Assembly: GCA_027487245.1 (NCBI GenBank)
Contig: JAIYDY010000108.1
Coordinates: forward strand, 1 to 52,612
From: Hyphomicrobiales bacterium
Lineage (GTDB): Bacteria > Pseudomonadota > Alphaproteobacteria > Rhizobiales > Beijerinckiaceae
Reading direction: 5' to 3'
Length of the DNA stretch: 52,612 bases
Under the pieces are notes generated by a model. The model made no database searches and had not been told where the DNA came from. It saw only the letters and a list, made by a program, of their open reading frames with translations. Made by a program: the position numbers and the translations under genes. This document shows, in pieces, positions 16,899 to 28,800 of this stretch. The stretch's first letter is position 1. Each line of letters opens with the position of its first letter.

Positions 16899-19800
16899 TC
16901 AGACCAGCAGGAAGTCGCTGGCCGAGAGATTGGCAGTCGTGGTGACCCGCGCGATGAGGACCGCAGCTCCGGCGTTGGAACCATCGGCATCATAGTAGAC
17001 CAAGCTGGGATTGAGCGCTTGGTCTTCGATGATGATGCGCGCCGTTGTGCCCACGACGCTTCCCGGCACCCCTGCAAAGAGCGAAACAGAGCTGAGGGCA
17101 TTGGCAAGGCCAACACCAGTCAGGCCAGAGAACACGCTGGCGTCCAGCGCGATCTTGTCCTGACCAACTATGAAGTCGGTGATGGTGTCCTCCTGCAGTG
17201 CAGCCGTCGGCAGCCAGTCAAACACAAAGCGGTCATTGCCCGCCCCGCCCGTCAGGCTGTCCGCGTCCTCGCCGCCATTGAGCACGTCAGCCCCGTTGCC
17301 GCCCAGCAAGGTGTCGGCCCCGGCATTGCCTGTCAGCGTGTCGTTGCCGAGCCCGCCGTCCAGAGATTCACCGATTCCGGCACCCGTCAGCACATCGTTG
17401 TAGCTTGAACCGATCAGGCGCGTGAGACCGACTGAGAACGTGTCCCCCTGTGCATCCCCGCCAGTTCCAGTTTGAAGCGCGAGATCAACTGTGACTGCTG
17501 CCCGCGAACTTGCATAGCTGACGGTGTTGGTGCCGACACCCAGGTTGTTGAATGTGTCAGAGCCTCCGCCGCCGATCAGCAGGTTTATGCCGCTGCCGCC
17601 ATCGAGAGTGTCGTTGCCGGTTCCGCCTTCCAGCGTGTCGTTGCCGGCCCCGCCGGTGAGGCTATCACTTCCCGCCAGACCCTGGAGCCGGTAGGCTTCC
17701 GTGTTCAGGGTGGAGATGGTCAACTCATCATTGAAGTTGGTGAGGATGAACCCTTCGATGCCAAAGTACACATCACTCGCAGCGGCTCCTGACGTGGCGA
17801 CCGCCGACGGGAGAATGCTAATGCCAATGTCGACCGCTTCCGTGGCGTTGGCATAACTCACCGTGTCGAAATCTGCACCACCATCGTAGGTATCGGCAAT
17901 GCCAATTCCGCCCAGCCGGTCGCCGCCGGCGATGAACAGGTCATTGCCAGCACCTCCGACGAGGCTGTCACTACCGGCACCGCCTGTCAGCGTGTCATCG
18001 CCATTGCCGCCGTCAAGCGTATTGCTTCCGGCATTGCCTGTCAGATTGTCGGCAAAGCCCGAACCGATGATGTCCTCGATGCTGCTGTAGGTGTCACCCG
18101 CTGCATCGCCTGCGTTGATGAAGGGCGAAACCAGCGATGCGACCACACCGGAGGCGGTGGCCCCTTGGTAGCTGGCGGTGTCGATACCGCTGCCGCCGAC
18201 CAGCGAGTCGGCACCAGCGCCGCCCTGAAGCGTATCGTTGCCGGCACCGCCGATCAGCGTGTCGTTGCCGCCCTCGCCGCGCAGATCATTGCCGAGATCG
18301 CCGCCGGTGATGATGTTGGCGAGTGCGTTGCCGGTGCCTTCAAACTGACCTGCGCCGATGTAGGTCAGGTTTTCAAGGTTTGCGTCGAGCTCCCAAAGGA
18401 TCAGGGCGTCATCGACCAGCACCGTGTCGATGAAACCGACGCCAACACCTGCCACTTCGCCTTCGATGGAATCAGCAGCATTGTTGACCACGTAGACGTC
18501 GTTGCCTGCACCGCCATTCAGCGTGTCCCTGCCGGCGGCGCCATCCAACGTGTCATTGCCTGCGCCACCGATCAGACTGTCATCGCCATCGCCACCGGAC
18601 AGGGCATTGGCATTGCCGTCGCCGGTGACGGTGTCGTTGAAGATCGAGCCGATGACATTCTCGATGTTGGTGAAGCGCGGCACGCCGCCGAGCGTGAATG
18701 CTGCGGCACCGGAAGAACCCGAGAAATCGATGGTGTCGATGCCGAGCCCGCCATCCAGCGTGTCAGTGCCCGATGTCAGGATCAGCGTGTCATTGCCAGC
18801 ACCGGCCACAATCGAGTCAGCGTTGGCGCTGCCTTCCAGCGTGTCGTCGAAGCCCGAGCCGATCAGCACCTCGATGCTGTCATAGCTGTCCCCAGCCGCT
18901 TCGCCATCGCTGCCGCCGGCCAGCAGCGAGGCTGCCACGCCAGAGGTGGCTGCCGCGTAGCTTGCCGTGTCGGTGCCGCCCCCGCCGATGAGCGCATCGG
19001 TACCAAGGCCGCCGATCAGGAGATCGTTGTCGGCACCGCCATCAAGCTCGTCATCGCCGAGCCCGCCCAGCAGCGTGTCCAGCCCGCCGCCGCCCACCAG
19101 GAGATCGTTGCCGCCATTGCCTTCGAGGCTGTCATTGCCCAGCCCGCCATCGAGCACGTTGCCGAAGGCGACATCATCACCGCGCAGCGTGTCGTTGAAG
19201 TTCGAGCCGGTCAGGTTTTCGATGTCGGTCAGCACATCGCCGATGGCATCACCCGCGCGGATGCCGCCGGTCAGCAGCGAGGCCAGCACGGCGGCTGTTG
19301 CGCCGGCATAGCTGGCTGTGTCGATGCCGCTGCCACCGACAAGGCTGTCAGCGCCCGCGCCGCCGTTCAGCACATCGTTGCCATCGCCGCCATTCAGCGT
19401 GTCGTTGCCCCCGCCGCCGATCAGCGTGTCGTCACCATCGTTGCCGATGAGCGTGTTGGCCAGCGTATCGCCGGTGATGCTGTCCTCATAGGACGAGCCA
19501 CGCACGTTCTCGAAGCCGCTGACAAGATCGGCCTGCGCATCGCCACCGGTTCCGGATGTCGCCGCCAGACTGTTGAGCGTGATGGTGATGCCCGTTGTCG
19601 AGTTGGTGTAGACTAGCGAGTCGATGCCGAGACCACCAATCAGTTCGTCGCCGCCAAGGCCGCCCTCGATCGTGTCGTTGCCGGCAAGCCCGTCATAGCG
19701 GTCGATGTTGTCGCTGCCGACGAAGCTGTTGTCTCCGGAAGTGCCCGAAGTGCTCGCGCCGAGAAGGGTGGAGACATCAACATCACCATCAGCAAACGCC

Positions 19801-22800
19801 AGGGTCTGAACGCTGCGGTTGCCCGGCGAGACATCAAGGATCGTATCGACACCATTGCGGTTCGCGATCAGGTCCGTGACCACAAAGCCAAGCGCCGTCA
19901 GCGTGATGGAATACTGGTTGAAGTTGCCCAAGAAGCGCGCGACGTTGACACCAGTTCCGCCATTCAGCGTGTCGTTGCCGAACCCGCCGACCAGCGTGTC
20001 ATCATCATCGCCGCCGAGCAGGCTGTCATTGCCGGCATTGCCGACAAGGCTGTCATTGCCGACGCCGCCATTCAGCGTGTCACCCAGCGCAGCACCGGTG
20101 ATCGTATTGGCAGAGGCATTGCCCGTGCCGTTGAAGGCCGCGGCGCCGGTGTAGGTCAGGTTTTCGATGGTGGCCAGCGGCACCGTCGCCAGCGTAAACG
20201 TCGCCAGCGTGGTCTGAATCGTGTCGGTGCCGGAGGCACCGGCCTCGTTGATCACGTCAAGCGCGGCATCGACGATGTAGGTGTCGCCGTCCTCGCCGCC
20301 GACCATCGTGTCGTTGCCAGCGCCGCCATCCAGCGTGTCCGCACCATTGCCGCCGGTCAGGCTGTCATTGCCGCCAAGCCCGAACAGATTATCCGCGCCG
20401 CCTTCACCGTTCAGCGTGTCACCCAGCCCGCCACCGGCAATGGCATTATCTGCGTTGTTGCCAGTGAAGTTGAAGGTTGCCGCGCCGGTGTAGATCACGT
20501 CCTCAACGTTGGCATAACCTGTGAAGGAGGTGATGTTCAGCGCTGTCCGGATCGTGTCGCGGCCGCTACCGACACTGCCATCTTCGACAACCACATCCGA
20601 CAATGAATCCACCACATAGAGGTCGTTGTCAGCGCCGCCCTCCATGCTGTCATTGCCGGTGCCGCCATCGAGAATGTCATTGCCGGTGCCGCCGAACAGG
20701 GTGTCGTTGCCGATGCCGCCCAGCAGGCTGTCGCTTCCGGCATCACCGAGCAGGCTGTCGGCTCCATCGAGGCCGGACAGCGTGTCGTTCAGCCCGCCGC
20801 CATACAACTCGTTGTTCAGCAGGTTGCCCGTGCCATTGAGGGTGCCGGAACCACCATAGGTCAGGATCTCGACGTTGGCGGCAAGGGTGTAGACACCCAG
20901 CGAGGTTTCAACCGTGTCATTGCTGCCGCCGTTCAGGGCCTCGACCACCACATCGGTGAGGCTGTCGACCACATAGGTGTCGTTGCCGCCGCCGCCGGTC
21001 ATGGAGTCGTTGCCCTGGCCGCCGTCGAGGCGGTCATTGCCATCATTGCCGATCAGCGTGTCGTTGCCGCCAAGGCCATTCAGCGTGTCGTCACCGTTGC
21101 TGCCAGTAATGACGTTGGCAAGGGTGTTGCCTGTGCCGGTGAAGGCAGTGTTGGTGAGTAGCCGGGTCAGGTTCTCGACATCTGCGGTCAGCGTGTAGCT
21201 GTTCAGAAGGCCCGTGACATTGACCAGATCGATGCCGACGCCTGCCTCGACCACGACATCGCCAGCATTATCAACGATATAGATGTCGTTGCCGCCAAGG
21301 CCCGTCAGCGTGTCAGCCCCGGCCCCGCCATCGATGGTGTTGGCCGCTGCGTCGCCGGTTATGCTGTCGTTGGAGCCCGAGCCGACAATATTCTCGAAGC
21401 CGCTGGTGATGTCGCCCTGCGCGTCACCCTGCGAGCCTGTTCCATTGAGCGTGATCGCCACGCCGCTCGTTGCACTGGCATAGCTGAGCGTGTCGATGCC
21501 AAGCCCGCCGATCAGTTCGTCACCGCCGGCACCGCCATCAATCGTGTCATTTCCGCCGCCGCCATCGACGCGGTCGTTCCGGGCCGTGGTGCTCGCCAGA
21601 ATGGGGCTGGCTGTTGTGATCACGTCATCACCGGCCGTGCCGTTGATGCTGCTGCCGAGGATGGTGTCGATAACCAGCAACTGATCGCTGAACTGGATCT
21701 GCTCGACACCGATCAGGATATCCACGCCGGTGTTGTTCGGGCCAGCCGCCCTGGTGTCCGTCAGTGTGTAGCCACCCGCCACTCGGATCGCGACGGTATA
21801 GTCGGAACGTGCGCCGCTGACCTGGACCACGTCCGCCGTCCCGGCCCCGCCATCGAGGCTGTCATTGCCCGCGCCGCCAACCAGCGTGTCGTTGTCGTTG
21901 CCGCCATTGAGCGTATCCGCACCGGCATTGCCCACCAGCCTGTCGTTGCCGATCCCGCCATTGAGCACATCATTGAGCGCCCCGCCGGTGATCGTATTGG
22001 CTGCATCATTGCCTGTGCCGGTGAAGGCCGCAGCGCCGGTGTAGGTCAGGTTCTCGACATGCGCGAGAGGGACAGTCGCCAGCGTGAAGCTTGCGAGCCC
22101 CGTTGCAATCGTGTCCGTGCCCTCGCCGGACGCCTCAACCACGACATCGGTGAGAGCATCGACGACATAGAGATCGTCGCCACCACTACCCGTCATCGAG
22201 TCATTGCCGAGGCCGCCATCCAGCGTGTCGTTGCCGACACCTGCACTCAGCGTATCGTTGCCGCCTGCGCCACTCAGCGAATTGTTGCCGCCGCCGCCGT
22301 CAATGTTGTTGTTGAGGCTGTCGCCGGTGATCGTGTCATTGCCGGCTTCCGCCTTCACATTCTCGAAGTTCGAGATCGTGCTGCCGGCAACCGTGACAGC
22401 CGTCGCGCCGTTCAGCGTGAACACGAGATCGCCGGCCGTACCGATGAAATCGATCGTGTCGATGCCCGCGCCACCATTCAGCGTGTCGGTCCCGCCCGAA
22501 ATGTTGACCTCATCATTGCCAGCGCCGCCGGTGATGAGGTTGTTCGCCGCGTTGCCGGTGATGGTGACGTTAGCTGCCCCCGTCACGGTAACATTCTCGA
22601 TGTGCTCGAACTGACCAAAGTTCAGTTCAACCGTGAAGTTACCGCTGGCAGCATTGACGACCAGCGTGTCGGTGCCTTCGGCTGCATTCTCGATGACCAC
22701 GTCGCCCATCGAGTCGATGACATAGGTGTCGTCGCCCAGCCCGCCGGTCAGAGTGTCGTCACCGGCGCCACCATTCAGCGTGTCCGCCAGCGCCCTACCC

Positions 22801-25800
22801 GTGATCTCGTTATTGTCCGCGTTACCCGTGCCGGTGAAGGCCACAGCGCCGGTGTAGGTCAGGTTGTCGACGTTGAGGCCGAGCGTGTAGGCAACAAGCG
22901 TGGTTTCGACGGTGTCGGAGCCGCCATTTGAAGCCTCAACGACCACATCCGACGCCGAGTCGACAATGTACAGATCATCGCCGGCCCCGCCAGTCATGGA
23001 GTCATTGCCTTGGCCGCCGTCGAGCGTGTCATTGCCGTCCCCAGCGATCAGCGTGTCGTTGCCGCCGGCGCCGCTCAGCGCGTTGTTGCCGTTGCCGCCG
23101 TTGAGCGTGTTGGCCAGGATATCGCCGGTGATCGTGTCATTGCCGGCTTCCGCCTTCACATTCTCGAAGTTTGAGAATGTGCTGCCAGCAACCGTGATGG
23201 CGGTCGCATCGTTCAGCGTGAACACGAGGTCGCCAGCCGTGCCGATGAAATCGACCGTGTCGCTGCCCGCGCCACCATTCAGCGTGTCGCCGCCAGCCGA
23301 GACGATCACCGTATCATTGCCAATGCCGCCAGTGATGATGTTGGTACCGGCACTGCCCGTGATCAGGATGCCTGCAGCGCCCGTCACCGTGACATGCTCG
23401 ATATGCTGGAACTGGCCGGACCTGAGGTCCACGGTCACGTTGCCATTGACGACCAACGTGTCGGTGCCCTCTGCTGCATTCTCAACAATCACGTCATTGA
23501 TGTTGTCGACGACATAGGTGTCGTCACCCAGCCCGCCGGTCAGCGTGTCGTTGCCAAGGCCGCCATCAAGCGAGTCGTTACCGTTGCCATCGCCGCCCCG
23601 CAGGATGTTGTTGGCTCCGTTTCCGATGATGGTGTCGTTGAACTGCGTACCGAGCACATGGCGGATGTTGGTGAGCGTATCGGTTGCACCGAAGCCGTCA
23701 CGTGCCGTGCCTGCGAGAACGGTGCCGACGGCCGCAGCCGACATGTTGACGGTGATGCCAGCGTTGCCGCCGAAAACAGAGTCGTTGTTGTATTCGACCC
23801 AGGTGCCGTCGCCAGTTGCGCTGCCGATGAAGGTGTCATTGCCGCCAAGGCCGCGGAAGAAATGCGAGTCACCTGTGCTGGTGCTGGTGAACGAGTCAGC
23901 CAGCAAGGTGCCGCGCGCCCGTTCGATGCTGGTGAGCTGGTCGATCGAGCCGGTCTGGTCGCGGTAGGTGCCAATGCCGCCATTTCCGAGCGTGACAACG
24001 ACGCCTTGCGTGCCGGCCTGGAAGATCGCCTGCACGTCACGGTTTGCGCCAATCGCGACACCCGCACTGTAGGCCACGACCATGTCGATGCCGCCGCCGC
24101 CATTGATGCTGTCGACGCCTCCAAAGCCGGCAAACATGTTGCTGTTGCCATCGCCGATCAGCGTATCGGCGTTCTGCGTGCCGGCGGCATTCTCGATGCT
24201 GACCAGCGAGTCAACGCTGCCGAACGCATCAGTCTGCGTGTTGAGGGCAAGGTTGACGGTCACGCCAAGTATCGCGCCGTCATAATAGACATCGCGGTGG
24301 TTGATCACCCAGTCGGAGTTGGCGCCGCCATCGATGAAGTCCGCGCCATTGCCGCCATTGAGGCTGTCATCACCTTCGTTGCCAACCAGCGTGTCATTGC
24401 CGGCCCGGGCTTGAATGCTGTTGTCACCGTCGTTGCCGATCAGCGTGTCGTTGGTGTAGGTGCCGCGAATGTTGTCGATGGCGCCAGCGGTCTGCACCAG
24501 CACGTCGTTGAGGCCAAATCCGTCGACGGCCGAGTTGGCTGCAACGCCAAGCGTGAGCGTGTTCGACAGGTTGACCTGCACGCCCAACGTGCCGCCAGCG
24601 CCACGGTCGCCGTCGAAGTCGACGTCGTCGGTGCCAGCCCCGCCAATGTAGGTGTCGATGCCGCCAAGGCCGCGCATGCCGGAGAAGGTATCAGCGGCCC
24701 CGCCGGTGAAGCTGTCGTCCAGATTGGTGCCGCGCACCCGCTCGATGCTGCTGAAGGTGATGACCGCGCCACCGCCCTGGATGATCTGCCCGGTGCTGAA
24801 ATTGACGTTGACGCCCGCGCTCTGGTCCACCGTCAGAAGGCTGGAGACTGCCCCGTTTCCGCCAGTGATCGACAGAACGTCGAAGCCGTCGCCGCCGTTG
24901 ATCGTGTCGCCACCGCTGAAGCTGATGAAGTTGTTGTCGGCTGCGTTGCCGGTCATGACATCGGCAAGGTTGGTGCCACCGACACCCTCGACCCCGCTGA
25001 CAAAATCGGTGTTGCCGTAGACATCCTTGTAGGTGCCGAGTGCCAGATTGGCGATGACGTTCTGGCCGCCATTCAGCAGGTCGGACTGCAGGAAGTCATC
25101 GATCCCATCGCCGCCATTGATGCTGTCGACGCCCATGCCGCCGATCAGTACGTCATTTCCAGCCCCGCCGATCAGCGTGTCATTGCCTACGCCGCCGTTC
25201 AACGTGTCATTCCCTGACCCGCCGTCCAGCGAGTCATTGGCATCACCACCGTCGAGGATGTTGTTGGCTGCACTGCCGATGATGGTGTCGTTGAACTGTG
25301 TGCCCAGCACATGGCGGATGTCGGTGAGCGTATCGGTTGCGCCGAAGCCGTCACGTGCCGTGCCAGCGAGAACGGTGCCGACGGCCGCAGTCGACATGTT
25401 GACAGTGACGCCAGCGTTGCCGCCGAAGACTGCGTCATCATTGTATTCGACCCAGGTGCCGTCGCCAGTTGCGCTGCCAATGAAGGTGTCATTGCCGCCA
25501 AGGCCGCGGAAGAAATGCGAGAAAGTTGCGTTGGTGCTGGTGAACGAATCAGCCAGCAAGGTGCCGCGCGCCCGCTCGATGCTGTTGAGTTGGTCGATCG
25601 AGCCGGTCTGGTCGCGGTAGGTGCCAACGCCGCCACTTCCGAGCGTGACAACGACGCCCAGCGTGCCAGCCTGGAAGATCGCCTGCACATCGCGGTTTGC
25701 GCCAATCGCGACACCGGCACTGTAGGCCACGACCATGTCGATGCCGCCGCCGCCATTAATGTTGTCGACGCCTCCAAAGCCGGCAAATATGTTGCTATTG

Positions 25801-28800
25801 TTATCGCCAAAGAACGTATCGGCGTTCTGCGTGCCGGCGGCATTCTCGATGCTGACCAGCGTGTCGGTGTTGCCGAAGGCGTCAATCTGCGTGTTGGTGC
25901 CAAGGTTGACGGTCACGCCGTTCGCAGCAGGAGCCAAGTCATAATAGACATCGCGGTGGTTGATCACCCAGTCGGAGTCGGCGCCGCCATCGATGAAGTC
26001 CGCGCCATTGCCGCCATTGAGGCTGTCATCGCCGCCGTTGCCGACCAGCGTGTCATCACCGGCCTTGGCCGTGATGCCGTTATTCCCGTCGTTGCCGATC
26101 AGCACGTCGTTGGTGTAAGTGCCGCGAATGTTGTCGATGGAGCCGGCGGTCTGCACCAGCACGTCGTTGAGACCGAAACCATCGACGGCGGAATTGGCGT
26201 CAACAGCGAACACCATCGTACCCGACAGGTTGACCCGTGCTCCGCCCGAGCCGCCAGCGCCATTATCGCCGTCGAAGTCGATCTCTTCGGTGCCGAGCCC
26301 GCCATTGTAGGTGTCGCTGCCGCCGAGGCCGCGCATGCTGGAGAAGGTGCCGGCGGCCCCGCCCGTGAAGCTGTCGGCAAGGTTGGTGCCGCGCACGCGT
26401 TCGATGCTGCTGAAGGTGATGACCGAACCGCCACCCTGGATGATCTGCCCGGTGCTGAAATTGACATTGACGCCCGCGCCCTGATCGACCCCAAGGAGAC
26501 TGGAGACAGAACCGTTGCTGCTGGTGATCGCGAGGGTGTCGAAGCCGCCACCGCCATTGATCGTGTCGCCGCCGCTGAAGCTGTTGAAGAAGTTGTCAGC
26601 GACGTTGCCAGTCATGACATCGGCAAGGTTTGTGCCGCCAACCTGCTCGATGTTGATGATCTGATCGATGTTGCCGTAGACATCCTTGTAGGTGCCAGCC
26701 ACCATATCGACGACGATGTTCTGGCCGCTGTTCAGCAGGTCGGCCTGCAGGTAGTCATCGAGCCCATCGCCGCCATTGATGGAGTCAATGCCGGTGCCGC
26801 CGAAGAACGTGTCATTGCCGGCGCCGCCGACCAGCGTGTCATTGCCGGCGCCGCCATTCAGCGTGTCGTTGCCGTCAAGCCCGCTGATCAAGTCATTGCC
26901 GCCATTGCCGGCAATGCTGTCGTTGACGGGCGTGCCGTTGATCGTGTCATTGCCGGCCCCGCCGCCAGTATTGGGCAGCGGTCCGAACGCGAAATCGTCG
27001 AAGTTGAGTGCGGCCCTGAGCACGCCCTGAAGGGTGATCGTGTTGCCAGGCGATACTGTGATTGTCGTGCTGTTGTTGGGGACGTCATCAACAGCGGCAT
27101 TGAAAACGTCTGTAAAGTTGGCCAGCCCGCTGCTGATCCGGATCACATCGCCGGCGCCGGGCCCGAAGCTGAAATCGGTGATCGTCATCAGGCCGCCGAC
27201 AAAGACGAACGTGTCGTTGCCGCCGCGCCCTTCGAAGCGCGTCGGGCCCGTGCTGTTGCCAACCAGAAGGTCGTTGTTGGTCGAGCCGCGCACCCATTCG
27301 ATATTCGAGATGGTGTGGTTGATGGCGGTGGTGGTGGCTGCTGTGCCGTAGCCGAAGGTCCAGTCACCCGTGGCAAAGCCGCGTGACAGGTCAACAGTCA
27401 GGCCCGTGACGTTGCCGCCGCGGTCGTAGCGGATGCGGTCAAAGCCCGCGCCGCCATCGACCGTATCGTTGCCGGAGTAAAGGATGAAGCGGTCATCGAG
27501 CGCGCCGCCAAGCAGGCTGTCGTTGAAGCTCGTGGCGGAGATTTCGAGGCTCGCAGTGGTTGCAGGTCCGCTGCCGGCGAGCCTTGCGGCCGCCGCGATG
27601 GTGATTGTGTCGGTGCCACCCTGCCCGTCCACAACCGTGCCGCCCGTGGCGGTCGTCAGGTTGGCGGTGATGCCATTGGTGGCAAAGCGGTATTCGAGCC
27701 GGACAAAATAATTGCCCCCGGGATTGGTGTTGAGGTTGAAGGCATCATTGCCTTCATTGCCGCGCAGGACGTAGAAGCCGTCCGTATCGGTCGAATTCAG
27801 GTTGAAAATGTCATTGCCGCTGGTGCCGAAGAAGCCGAGCCCACCATTGTTGCCGTTGATCGTATTGAGGTTCGCCAGCGTATCGGTGCCCAGCGCAGCG
27901 GCCGTGCCCTTGAGGACGTTGTTTACGCCGCCGATGTTGACCGTGATCGGGCCGGCCAGCCCGTCGTAGCGCAGATCGAAGAAGCCGAGGTTGGCACCGC
28001 TGAAATCGATGGTGTCATTGCCGGTGCTGCCGATGATCGAATCGGTGCCGTTGCTTGGCCCGTTGTTGTCGCCGGGGTTGAGGCTGTCATTGCCAGCGCC
28101 GCCAGCCAGCACGTCACTGTCAGCGCCGCCTTCCAGCGTGTCATTCCCCGCCCCGCCGGACAGCGTGTCATTGCCAAGGCCACCCGAGAGGGAGTCGGCA
28201 AGGAAGATGCCGGAGATTGTATCGTTGCCGGCTGTGCCACCATTGATGATGCCCGTCACCGTGCCCACGGGCACGATGGTGAAATCAGCGGCCGTAAGGC
28301 CAGAGGTCACGCCCTCCAATACGATGGTGTTGCCGGGAGAAACAGTGACCGTCGCGAATGTAGCCGAGTAGGTAATACCAAGATCCGTAAAAACGGTGAG
28401 CCCCGCCGCGCCCTGGATGATAATGGCATCGCGGTTCGGAGCATTGTTTGCAGCGTTCGTGACGAAATCGCTGATCGTCATCGCACCGCCGCGATAGACG
28501 AACGTGTCGTTGCCGCCGCGTCCTTCAAACCGTGTGGCCCCGGTCGCGTTGCCGATCAGAAGATCGCTGCCAGTGGTTGTGCCACGCACGTGCTCGATGT
28601 TGCGGATCGAATTGAAGAAGCCCGACCCCGTCCAGATGCCATGGGCATAGCCGCTTTCGAGATCGACCGTCATGCCGCTGACACTTGTGCCCCGGTCGTA
28701 ACGCAGCCGGTCAAAGCCCGCCCCGCCATCGAGCAGATCGAAGGCGCCGGCATTGAGAATGAACCGGTCATCAAGCGCCGAACCCTTGATCCGGTCCGAC

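Noticed and set aside
23394..27386. Very long open frames of 607 and 691 codons on the plus strand opposite the RTX gene (also 18165-19616)
   Set aside because: They are antisense shadows. The RTX frame rarely uses the Leu and Ser codons whose complements are stops, so the other strand stays open. Their composition is Val/Ala/Asp-rich with no known domain.
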